The translations under genes and the position numbers were made by a program. From NCBI GenBank assembly GCA_002286855.1, contig NRSV01000033.1:186001-250000 (forward strand): 64,000 nt of DNA, in the 5' to 3' direction. The notes under the pieces are model-generated. The model had not been told where the DNA came from, made no database searches, and saw nothing but the letters and a program-made list of their open reading frames with translations. The DNA comes from Bipolaris cookei (taxonomy: Eukaryota > Ascomycota > Dothideomycetes > Pleosporales > Pleosporaceae). Below are positions 42,946 to 52,085 of this stretch, piece by piece (the stretch's first letter is position 1; each line of letters begins with the position of its first letter).

Positions 42946-44202
42946 TTGGTTAAACATCCTTTCTCAGCACCTAGGGCTATATAAGACGTGCAGGTTGGTG
43001 ATGCCCACAAGTATCTACGTAGTTACATTCAAATTGGTGTAGATTGAGTCGAGGGGGCTGTCTGAATTACGATGAGGCTCATAGCCGAGTATAATCAAAA
43101 CATAACGTGTTTCACCACCGAACCGGCAGCTCCACCGAACCGGCAGCTTTCTTACCCTACCCCGCCTTCGTAACAATATCACGCAATACCACTATAGTAT
43201 TTCTTATTAAGTAGAACAAGATATTATTCTTCAGACGCATCGCTGTCCTCTATATCCTCTAATTCTACTTGGCAGGTGCGAGAGTTGTGTCCAATTTGGC
43301 TGCAACGTCCGCAGCGCCGTTCACTGCGCACCCTCTTCGCAGGCGTTGCACCCTCATTACACCTGCCACCCTCTGCCTCAGCGATCTGATCAGCTATCTG
43401 GCCAACTGTCTGGGACCCCTCTGGCTGTACGTAGCGCCTCTTGCGAGTTTTTCGCTTTGTTACATCACTAATCGTAGCTTCAAGGCGATCAAGTTTCTCG
43501 TGCATAAGCACCATATTATGAGCTATCTGCTGAGCGCCCTTACTCAACTGCTGCATCTGCTCCTTAAGAGAAGTTGTAGGAGACCCTTGCTGGATTTGCA
43601 TGCGGTTTCGAATAAGCGTAGCCTGCGCCTCCATTTCGTGCGCGTTGCGCGGCGTTTTCGGCTCCCAGGTAGGAGTCTCTTGCGCTGGTGGAGTCGGCGT
43701 ACGCAACACGACGTTAAGCTGCGATAAAACAACGTGATAATTGTGTGGCGTAAGCCCAGCACCTAGAAACCCTCCGCGGATATTCTCTGGTGTAATAGCC
43801 TTATAATAGGCCTTTTTGAACGCTGGGAGGAAGGTTTCTTTGCTGATATGGTGGATATGATTGCGTGCCAAGACCGAGATAGCATCACCATACGCGCGCT
43901 TCAACGGCGAGAAGCAGCCCACATCAAGAGGCTGTAAGAGGTGCGACGAGTGGGGAGGCATACAGAGAAGAATTATCTTCATCTCTTCGCAGAGATCTCG
44001 AAAAGCTACCGAGCAGTGGCTCTCATGGCCGTCAATAATGAGCAGCCTATGCGTCCCCATAGGGCGCGCATGGGAATCGAAGTGACGAAGCCAGTCAAGC
44101 GCTAGATCGTTATTCGTCCAGCCAGTAGGACTGACTTGATTATCCAGTCGCGTGGCAGATCCTTCGTGAACCAGGTAGAGATCAGAACCTTGCCTGCGAA
44201 GA

Positions 44203-44417
44203 TGTTGAGTGAGTGAGTCAGTTGTATTTAACGTCTATATATAAAGCCTCCCTTGGAGCATGTAGACGGGCTATGCCTATAGCTTGCCGTACTCTGCCTA
44301 GGATGCCTATTCTTATTTACATGATTGTAGTGATCTAGTAGTGGTCGTTCCGCCTGTTGATCGCCACTAAAATGATTGTGCAGTAGGTGTGTATCCACCT
44401 TCAGTTATCGTAGTTGA
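44203..44417 (+). repeat. LTR-like insertion in the left transposase copy
   Basis: Starts TGTTGAGTGAGTGAG and has a TATATATAAAG box 35 nt in, as in a Copia-type LTR. The right end abuts the n at 44418 and does not show a clean TCAACA. About 45 bp of transposase are missing at the joint. Tentative. Confidence 0.35.
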
Positions 44418-44418
44418 N
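44418..44418. other. Ambiguous base (n)
   Basis: The only n in the window. It sits exactly at the joint between the LTR-like insert and a duplicated transposase segment, so the assembly here may be wrong. Confidence 0.99.
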
Positions 44419-44615
44419 CGTAACCCACTCACGATTGCCTGGCTGGATCTTCTTTGTTCTTCCTGGTTTGTCTGAGCCTGTGATAACTGACTGTGATAAA
44501 ATCTTGCCCATGATAAAGCCAGTCTCATCAAAGTTGTAGATATCTTCGTCTACGATACCATACTTTGCTTTTGTATTCTGAACCAGCTCGAACCAGCCCT
44601 TAATAAGCGACGGCT

Positions 44616-45818
44616 CTAGTGAGGCTTACATATTGTGCTGTAGAAGCCTGTGACTTCTAGGAAAGCGGCAAAGTCCTCTGGCTCTTCCCAGAGCGTCTGA
44701 AGGTACTTAGTTGCTTCGCTAGATGTCCTAGGCGGTGCTGGCGGCCGTCTTGGCCATCGCTGGAAGACGTTTGCTGTTGTGGTTTTCCGGCATAGTGCAA
44801 TGTGCAAAGGCGTCTTTGGGCGCCCGCAGGAGCAGTTCAGAGTCGCGTTGTCATGGTGGAACTTCTTGTGGTACCATGCAAAGTCTCCATGGCTTGTTCG
44901 GATTGCCAGCAGTTTTGCTAGGGTTCGGCGTGTTAGCTCTAGCTCCTGGGGTGGTCGGGTGGGTTGGTACGGTAGCTTCCACTGGGTGTACCAGTTGGAG
45001 AGCTTGCTCTTTGCGCTATTCCACCAAGCTGCTCTAGCTGTGGCTAGTTGTGCCTTTTTGATCGTGCGTATCCCCGATACTGTCGGTTGTGCTGCTAGTC
45101 CGAATGGAGTAGAGGGTGCTTTCGCCTCCGCATCTGCAAGGCTGTCTGCTGTTTCGTTGCCTTCAATATCAGTGTGCCCTGGTGCCCATCGGATCTTGAC
45201 ATTAGGCATCGTGTCCAATATCTCCTGGCATTGAAGAAACGCCCATTGTGAAGAGTTTGCGGCTGTCCCGCGCAGACACCATATTACTGACGTGCTGTCT
45301 ATACACATATAAATCGCATCTGTTGGTCCTGCTATCTGCGCCGCATGCTCAAGTGCTCTACATGCCCCAATCGCTTCAGCATCGAAAACGTGTGAAAGCG
45401 AGTGGAGAGACCCGCGGCCTGCGAAGATGAGAAACGCTGGGATACGCGTGCCTGTTGCGCCAACGCCTTGTATCAGCGTAACCCACTCACGATTGCTTGG
45501 CTGGATCTTCTTTGTTCTTCCTGGTTTGTCCGAGCCCGTGATAACTGACTGTGATAAAATCTTGCCCATAATGAAGCCAGTCTCATCAAAGTTATAGATA
45601 TCTTCATCTACGATACCATACTTTGCCTTTGTATTCTGAACTAGCTCGAACCAGCCCTTAATAAGCGCTGGGTCTTCGCAGAGAGCTCGCTGGTGATCGT
45701 ATGGACGGCTTCGGCGCGTACGCAGCTCAGGATTGCGCTGGACGAACCTATCAACCCAGTTCTTGCCAACCTTCTCTCCACCACGCTCTCGGAGGAGTCT
45801 ATTAGCCATATCTCGCAC
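44616..45818 (-). pseudogene. Chimeric ORF: DDE transposase N-part fused to LINE RNase H
   Basis: An open frame of 400 codons. Residues 1 to about 131 are the right DDE copy (HTH, YNFDETGF, PAFLIFAG). The rest is the C-terminal part of a LINE ORF2: RNase H residues in DAEAIGACRALE, CIDSTSVIWCL and WAPGHTDIEGNETAD, then a zinc-finger-like CSCGRPKTPLHIALC. The RNase H lacks its first strand with the first catalytic Asp. The transposase lacks its second and third Asp. Each half is incomplete, so neither activity is expected. The fusion being in frame over 400 codons may be chance. Confidence 0.75.
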
Positions 45819-46174
45819 GTCGTCTCTCCGACAGGGTAGTCCTCGCTCAGCCTCGACTATTACACGTTGAGTAATAGTCTGCTCTTCTGGTTTTGTTAGG
45901 TGCTTAGTTGGTGGTTCGTAATCGCGTTGTGAGCGTCGGCCAGCGCGTCAGCTTTGGATTGTTGTTCGTGGAATACTATAGGCAATTGCAGCGCGTTGTT
46001 CACTCTGAATTTGTTTAGAATCAAGATTAGTAATAGCAAAAAATAGATATCCTTCAGTACAGGCTTTTAACGCGTTGCGTGGTTGAGACAATACGCGTTG
46101 TTGTTGTGGAGGTGGGGTATCGCGGGGAGGTGGCCGAATCACTGGGGTGGCCGAATCACTGGTGAAACACGTTA

Positions 46175-46891
46175 GAGATGTTGTAGTTGAGAGTATCCCA
46201 TGGTCTGAACCTATATGGGATGATCATTTCTGTCTCTTAGCTAGCTAGGATAGAGCTCGTAATAGCGTGTAGTTGTCTGGTCTTGTTCGGCCGTCTAGAT
46301 TGTGAAGGCTTGTTTTTTGTAGCCTTGCAATAGCTTTCGTAATTGGATGAGTTGGAGCTAGCTGTATAGCTCGCAGAGCGTATTTTCGATTCGTTTAGCT
46401 TAGCCGTAGCGCTGGTGACAGCAAGCTAGCTTCGATACTTGTTGGGATAGCTGGAGCTGTTTTGAACACTCCTAGTACCTTTATGCAAGCTGCGTTGTGC
46501 AGCGGCTGAAGCTGATCTTTAATAAAGCTCTGGTTGCGCCAGTAGATTGGCGACCCATAATCTGCAATGCTAGTAACGCATGCTAGATATAGTTGTCTAA
46601 TAGCAAAGGGAGATAGACCGTGGCCTATGTTTGCTAGTATCCCTAGTCTATTAAAAGCTGTTTTTGCTTGGCTGGCTCGGATAGCTACATGTCCCCAAAA
46701 GGATAGCTTGTTGTCGAGATGTACCCCTAGCCACTTGATTGTATCTTTGTGGTAAATTTTCTCCTTGCTAAGGAGCTCTAGGGGTATTTCTTTTCTTTCT
46801 TTCTTCTTCATAAAGTGAATTAGCTCTGTTTTAGCTATATCGAATTCGACAGCTAGTTCTTTTCCTTTAGCGACTAGTTTCTTAACCTCCC
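46175..46891 (-). mobile_element. LINE fragment (reverse transcriptase palm/thumb)
   Basis: Leftward frame VAKGKELAVEFDIAKTELIH, then IKWLGVHLDNKLSFWGHV and LYLACVTSIADYGSPIYWR, the region after the catalytic Asp pair in LINE reverse transcriptases. 5' truncated at about 46891 and cut on the left by the mosaic DDE element at the TA 46173-46174. After 46395 stops accumulate. It may be the upstream part of the same LINE whose RNase H lies at 44.6-45.4 kb. Confidence 0.7.
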
Positions 46892-48130
46892 GTTAGAGTA
46901 TACGGACAGGTTAGACAGCAATGTGATCAGCAAGCACGAATTGCCAAATATAATGTGTTGACGAGATTTACCCATCAACACCGGTGTTGCTTACGAGTCT
47001 CTTGCTAACGGTTGGAACACTGCACAAAGCCATTGTGTGACAGATTTTAAACAGCTAAAAACGACTCTTGTTCCATACGAGACTCAGCCCTCTACGTACA
47101 GAAAACTCCAAAACCTGATGCGGCTCTGGAAATCATGCTGCTCCTCGATGATTGCAAGCTGTACAGCTACTAAATTCATCCGTACAGACTCCATGTTATG
47201 AATACTAACGACAAAAGCATCACTGCGCCCACACGATTTCAGCGAATCATATCCCACTGTATCCATAGCCCCTGAATGAATTTTAAAGAAGATAAACAAA
47301 CCCCTAACCAAGGCGCCTCGTATGCTATCAATTTATCCGAATATCACACGCGAAGCCACTTATAGCCGACAAAGGCTCTCTGAGAAGGTGAATTCACACT
47401 ACTACTCTCGATTGTTAGACAAAGTCATGTATTGATCACATCAAATGGCTATAATACTCACATTGTAACCCCATATACGCGTGACAATCACTGAGAAGAT
47501 CGTCCTGTAATCAAACCCGTAGCGCAGCTTAATGAAAGGCCAGGCTTTTGTGCTTATGAGCTTAGGAATGTAATGATAGAGAAGAATAGTGGAGCGAATT
47601 TGATTGGGAAGTATTTTATGATTTCTAGAAGTATTGAATAATTAGGAAGTAGTGGTAATAGAGCTGGGTAGCAAAGGATCCAAGTTTGTAGAGATTTCGC
47701 CTAGGCGTTTATGGTGTAATTTTCGCGCAGCGTTATGCAATGGGAACATTGCTTGTATTCTTATATGTTCGGGTTGAATTGGTTCGTATTCAAATTTATT
47801 ATGCTGACAGTCCTGGAACTTCCAGCTTCCGCTTTAGTGACTCTAGGATTGCTGGTATAGTATCTGCGGTCTCTTATTTGCCGTGGATTAGGTGCATATT
47901 ACATGAGCACCGTTATTTCTGTACTCTGTCGCGATACTAAAAGTGGTAAATGCCATGACGTCTCTAGTCTGAATTTACTTGCAAGTTATTTTCATTCATG
48001 TTAAGCAAGTGATAATACGACGTAGGATACATATTTTATTTCATGAACATTCATTACTCGTATCTAGCCATTGGTTCTAAGTTGGTTTTCAAGTCTATAA
48101 GAAACCCCGACACCCCATCTAGCCAGCCCT
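46892..48130. other. Intergenic spacer
   Basis: About 1.2 kb of AT-rich sequence between the LINE fragment and the alcohol dehydrogenase. I recognise no gene, repeat or RNA in it. Confidence 0.5.
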
Positions 48131-49314
48131 CTAGTTCTCAAGAACATACCTATACCTCGCCTTTCCAGCCTCCATATCCACAATTGCATTATTAGCATCG
48201 CTCATAGGCCTCTTCTGTACCCACGGCTTAATCTTCTTCTCAGCCGCCAATTCCAGCATCTCATTGATCTCCCACGGCGCACCAACACCACTACCAGCAA
48301 CTCTAATTCCCTTCATGATAAGCGCAAGAGCGCTGATAGGAGGTAGCTCGCCCTTATCCGGAGCACCGACCTGAATGAGGGTGCCGTGGGTCTTAAGCAG
48401 TCCAAGGTATCCATCTAGCGGCATCTTTGCGCTTGAGACGGTGGAAATGATGAGATCCAATGTTCCAGCGTTATGCTTAGCCCAGTCTTCGTCTTCGTCA
48501 GTTGCGATATAGCTGTCAGCACCTAGCTTGAGCACGTCGTCGCGCTTCTCGGCTTTGCGGCTGACACCAACGACTTTGTCGGCGCCCAGGGCTTTTGCGA
48601 AGAGAACGCCGAAGTGGCCAAGGCCTCCAACTCCGACAATTCCTACAGTTTTTCCGGGGCCGCAGCCAAATCTTCTGAGTGGGGAGTAGACGGTCTGGTT
48701 GTGGCATATTTAGCATGTGCTTCATTTTTCATAGTCAATAAAGGGTCGACTTACGATTCCTCCGCACAGCATGGGAGCGGCATCAGAACTATCTAGGCCT
48801 TCAGGAATTTTGAACACAAAGTGTTTGTTGGTACGGTTGTGTTTTGCGTATCCTCCGTAAGACTTGCCCTCATCACCAGGGTAAATAGAACCATAGGTAC
48901 TGACGTTTTCGCGTGAGCAGTGGTTCTCAATGCCATTTGAACATTCAGGACAATCTGGCTTCAAGCAAGAGCGTGCTTGTGCTCCAACACCGACGCGGTC
49001 GCCCTCCTTGACGTGCTTGACATTCTTGCCAACTTTGACGGCCTTGCCGATGATCTCGTGACCGACAACACAAGCTGCAGTACGTTAGTATGCGGGATAA
49101 CCGATAGCAATTGGATATGCATACGGTATGGGGTAGGTGCCCAGCCAGAGCTTAGCATGTGCAAGTCTGAACCGCAGATACCACAGTGGGAGATTTCAAT
49201 GTCGATATCGTCCTCAGTCCACTTCTTGGGGTCGAATTGGCCCCATTCCATGTTTCCCTTGATGCTCTCCTTGTCCTTGCCAAGCCATCCCTCGAATTTG
49301 GTATCTGTAGCCAT
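48131..49314 (-). CDS. Zinc-dependent NADP alcohol dehydrogenase (cinnamyl-type)
   Basis: Three exons on the minus strand: 49314-49125, 49074-48755 and 48694-48131. The introns (50 and 60 bp) have GTATGC/CAG and GTAAGT/CAG ends and keep phase, giving 357 residues. The MDR fold is clear. Catalytic-zinc ligands lie in HCGICGSD (Cys47) and GHEIIG (His69, Glu70). Structural-zinc Cys are at 100, 105, 108 and 116. The nucleotide-binding GVGGLGHFG is followed by VSRKAEKRDD, whose Ser-Arg-Lys suggests NADPH. Closest to yeast ADH6/ADH7 and plant cinnamyl alcohol dehydrogenases, which reduce aromatic and branched aldehydes in the cytosol. No lesion seen. Confidence 0.94.
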
Positions 49315-49876
49315 TGCGTCGTTGATGGAAGTGTAATGTTCAGTGTGTGTTTAGGTATTGTTGTAGGCTTGGAAAATGAGTGTTGCTCGAAGGGCAGTAA
49401 ATCCCTCACATATATGTACATATGTAAAGATCTGGTCATGACCTCTGCCGACGGCCCGTCATGACATGTCCATAGATTTTTGTCCATCTGGAGCTGCCTC
49501 CACGCGGACTTAACCCATTGACTCCGGATGTGGCCCGCAAACTTACCTATCTCTTGCAGCTGATCGGGCCATTGATCAGTCGAGGTGACAGGGGAAACGT
49601 CATCGACTCGACGTCAGACGGCCTGCTACTCTACTAATCAGCAGCGGCTGTCTTACCACTACAGTGGTAGCCACCGAGCCACACGTCATGAAGAAGTTAC
49701 CCATTACGCTACTACCACGTGTAGCGGAATTGCACTTTTCTCTAATTGGCTGTGTGTCTCGCGCTAACAAAATGGCCGGTAGACACCGGCCCAAGGCCGG
49801 ATTCGTCGGGAAGACCGACTGATGTAGATGGTTGAAGTTGAAATTTGTCGCAGACTATGCAAGAAAAGGCGTCTGC
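49315..49876. other. Spacer upstream of the alcohol dehydrogenase
   Basis: Holds the promoter of the leftward dehydrogenase. A short GC-rich inverted repeat (GGCCGGT/ACCGGCC) lies at about 49773-49791. No gene was recognised. Confidence 0.45.
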
Positions 49877-49878
49877 TA

Positions 49879-51921
49879 CAGTGCACGGTCACTCAACGCC
49901 CCACCCACAACACAACAGCTTCATGAATATTGCAGCTGTAACGCCTCAACAAATCGTGATAATATTGCGCAAAAGTAGATATATACTATATACTAGCCTG
50001 CGAAGACTTTGCGCTAGTCCGAATCTTTTTTTGGGCAGCGGATTACCCGCGTTTTGGTAGTTTTGGGTGGAACTAGCTATGCAACTACCTAGGCTCCTAC
50101 AGAAGCTGTACCACCCCCAACACGTTTCTGACGCTTTGTAGCTGGCTTATGAGCTTTTGAAGCTTTGCGCCTACCCTTTTGGGGCAATTGTATAGCTTCT
50201 TTAGCGTCGCGAAGCCTCTTCTGGTGTTGTTTCTTAGCCAGTTTTGCAGCGTCCTCCTTCCTCTTCTCCCTCTGCTTCTCCCGCTCAACACGCTTCTCAG
50301 CTTATAGTTGAAGCTTGCAGAGGCGAGCTGACTTGTTGATCTCGGCTTGCTCGGCTTGTTGTTGTAATGCCCGACGATCGCGAGCTCGTTGTACGCTTTT
50401 GGGTGACCACCAAATAGCTCCCCCGTGATACTCCTGATCCTCATCAAGCTGGAGGGTGTAGGACTTGTTATCCTGTCTCTTCTTGATGGCTAGAGACTGC
50501 CTGAGGCCCCTGACCTCTTCACGGAGGATACCGTTTTGAGCTGCAACGTGGTACAAACTTCGTTAAAGCTTCGTGACGTCCTTATCGCTCTGATCCTTCA
50601 CTGTACGGCGTACAATTGACTTGATCTTGAGCCAATACTCTCCTGATAGTACTGACTGGCTGCTGTCAGAATCTGAAGCTTCCTTGGCAAACTTCTTGAG
50701 TACAGCGTCTGGGTTGGCTGGCTGTATACCAGTGGCTTCAAAAGACTTCTTGATGAGTGGAGGTTTGAATACAGAGATCCAAGACCTCCAGAAGAGCGGG
50801 AAGAAGTCTCCTTTGGTCAAATCGAGTAACCCCTGGCTATCCTGGAGGTACCCAGCTAACTGAGTTGAGTAAGCGTTCGAGAGGGGTTTGAACATCCCAA
50901 CGTCAAGCGATTGAAGCGTATGGGTAGCGTGAGGGGAACACAGCCAATAGGATCTTTTTGTCGTTACAATATTCAATAAAATCCATGGTTACATGGGATC
51001 CGTGGCCGTCAAGGAGTAGTAATCGATACCCGGTTGAAGCGTATCGTCTGGTCTCTCTTCCAAACACCTGTTTGAGTCAAGCTAGTCCTATATCGTTGTT
51101 GCTCCAGCCAGAGGGAGATGAGGTAACAAACACTGAGTGCTCTCCTTCTTGTATAGCATCAACCCAGCTTGATTGAACAGCTCCGTTGGATCCCTGGAAA
51201 ATGAGAGAAGGACTCAATACACTGCCATCCGAACAAATACAAGCCACCACTGTTATCCACTCGCTTGAGCCATCTTCAAGAGCTTGCCTTACCCCTTTTT
51301 GATTCCAGAGTCTCTTGTCAAAGATACGATTCGTTCTGCCAACTCGTCCAAGTTGAAACCCCTTCTCGTCCATATTAAATATATGGATGGGCTGTACGTT
51401 GTACTCCTCTATCTTTTCATGGAGAAGCTTGAAATACAAGCTGTGCTTAGCCCCTGAATCAGCTTTCTGCTGTTGCTTGGTCATGCCTTTGCTAGAGTGA
51501 GAGATGAGATGGTTGGCTTGCCGGCGGAGGAACCGGGAAACCTAGCTTTTGAGAACTATTTGCCACCCACCTGGCTGACAAACTGTTGTATCATCACCCT
51601 TGTAGGTGGCAAACGTCGTTCAGTAAGCGATTGTATATATCGTACAAGCTCGGCTTCGTGTTGTGGGTGTAGGGATCGATGGGAGACCCCGCGCCGCTCG
51701 TGCATGCCTTGGTGCCTTCGAGCGAGCGTACTGCGCTCAACACCGAACTTGGCAGCAACTTTGCTGTACAAGAAATTATCTCCTAGCTCGCACGATTCTA
51801 TATATTCAATCGCTTCTTGAATCGAACCCATATTAGTGGAGTTATGAGGCGTTGCAGTTTTGTTGTTATGGTGTTGGGGTGGGGCGTTGAGTGACCCGGG
51901 GCGTTGAGTGACCGTGCACTG
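49879..51921 (-). mobile_element. pogo/Fot-like DDE transposon related to the 0.9-3.0 kb element
   Basis: A 2,043-bp element with perfect 24-bp terminal inverted repeats (49879-49902 and 51898-51921, CAGTGCACGGTCACTCAACG start), flanked by TA (49877-49878 and 51922-51923). The right end contains a second copy of GGTCACTCAACGCCCC placed 17 nt further in; the left end has only one. It carries a leftward transposase relic. Confidence 0.93.
50097..51831 (-). pseudogene. DDE_1 transposase relic, subfamily without zinc knuckle
   Basis: Starts MGSIQEAIEYIESCELGDNF at 51831: a psq/HTH N-terminus, FGVERSTLARRHQG, then LPPTRVMIQQFVSQVGGK followed by TAG. After a frame change come a TAG where Trp is expected before VSRFLRRQAN and the core IHIFNMDEKGFQLG (first Asp). 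GWSNNDIGLA ends in TGA where Trp is expected. LLLLDGHGSH (second Asp) and LQSLDVGMFKPL (third Asp, about 50900) follow. The C-terminus is a Lys/Arg-rich coiled region to about 50100. The two Trp to stop changes are G to A. Confidence 0.85.
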
Positions 51922-51992
51922 TAGAGGCATAGCCGCAGACAGACAAAATCCGAAGCACCACAGTAGTACCACACAAAGAAAAATAAACCCTC

Positions 51993-52080
51993 ACATATAA
52001 ATAACAAGATAGAACGGCCTACGGCCAAAGTCTTCCATAGACCCGAGCTGCATATAGACTCTAATGAAACAATAATAATA
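51993..52080 (+). repeat. Non-LTR retroelement tail, copy 2
   Basis: Matches 29370-29446, ending in (AAT)n. The DDE element ends 70 bp to the left and the LINE is inserted in its (AAT)n run, so it predates the LINE. Confidence 0.55.
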
Positions 52081-52085
52081 TGCAA

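Larger units (their letters stand above)
43224..44620 (-). pseudogene. DDE transposase, left copy of the mosaic
   Basis: The C-terminal half is open from 44060 to 43224. It has LLIIDGHESH (second Asp), LLQPLDVGCFSPLK (third Asp), a Pro-rich/basic region and the knuckle CGRCSQIGHNSRTC. A frameshift lies just upstream near 44130. An unrelated segment of about 210 bp (44203-44417) and the ambiguous base at 44418 separate it from the YNFDETGF block at 44420-44612. Confidence 0.75.
43105..46172 (-). mobile_element. Mosaic of two pogo-like DDE elements with LINE and LTR-like inserts
   Basis: Both outer ends start ACGTGTTTCACCA next to TA (43103-43104 and 46173-46174). The motifs inside differ: CCGAACCGGCAGC twice on the left and GTGATTCGGCCACC twice on the right, each pair 17 nt apart. 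A transposase segment of about 190 bp (YGIVDEDIYNFDETGF to NREWVT) occurs twice, at about 44420-44612 and 45478-45667, with differences that are mostly or all transitions. Between the copies lies a LINE RNase H fragment. So the left and right parts come from two related but distinct elements joined at this locus. Confidence 0.8.

Noticed and set aside
49594..49690. tRNA-like segment on the minus strand
   Set aside because: Box-A- and box-B-like strings occur, but no acceptor stem or clean T-arm could be formed, unlike the SINE head at 8.28 kb.
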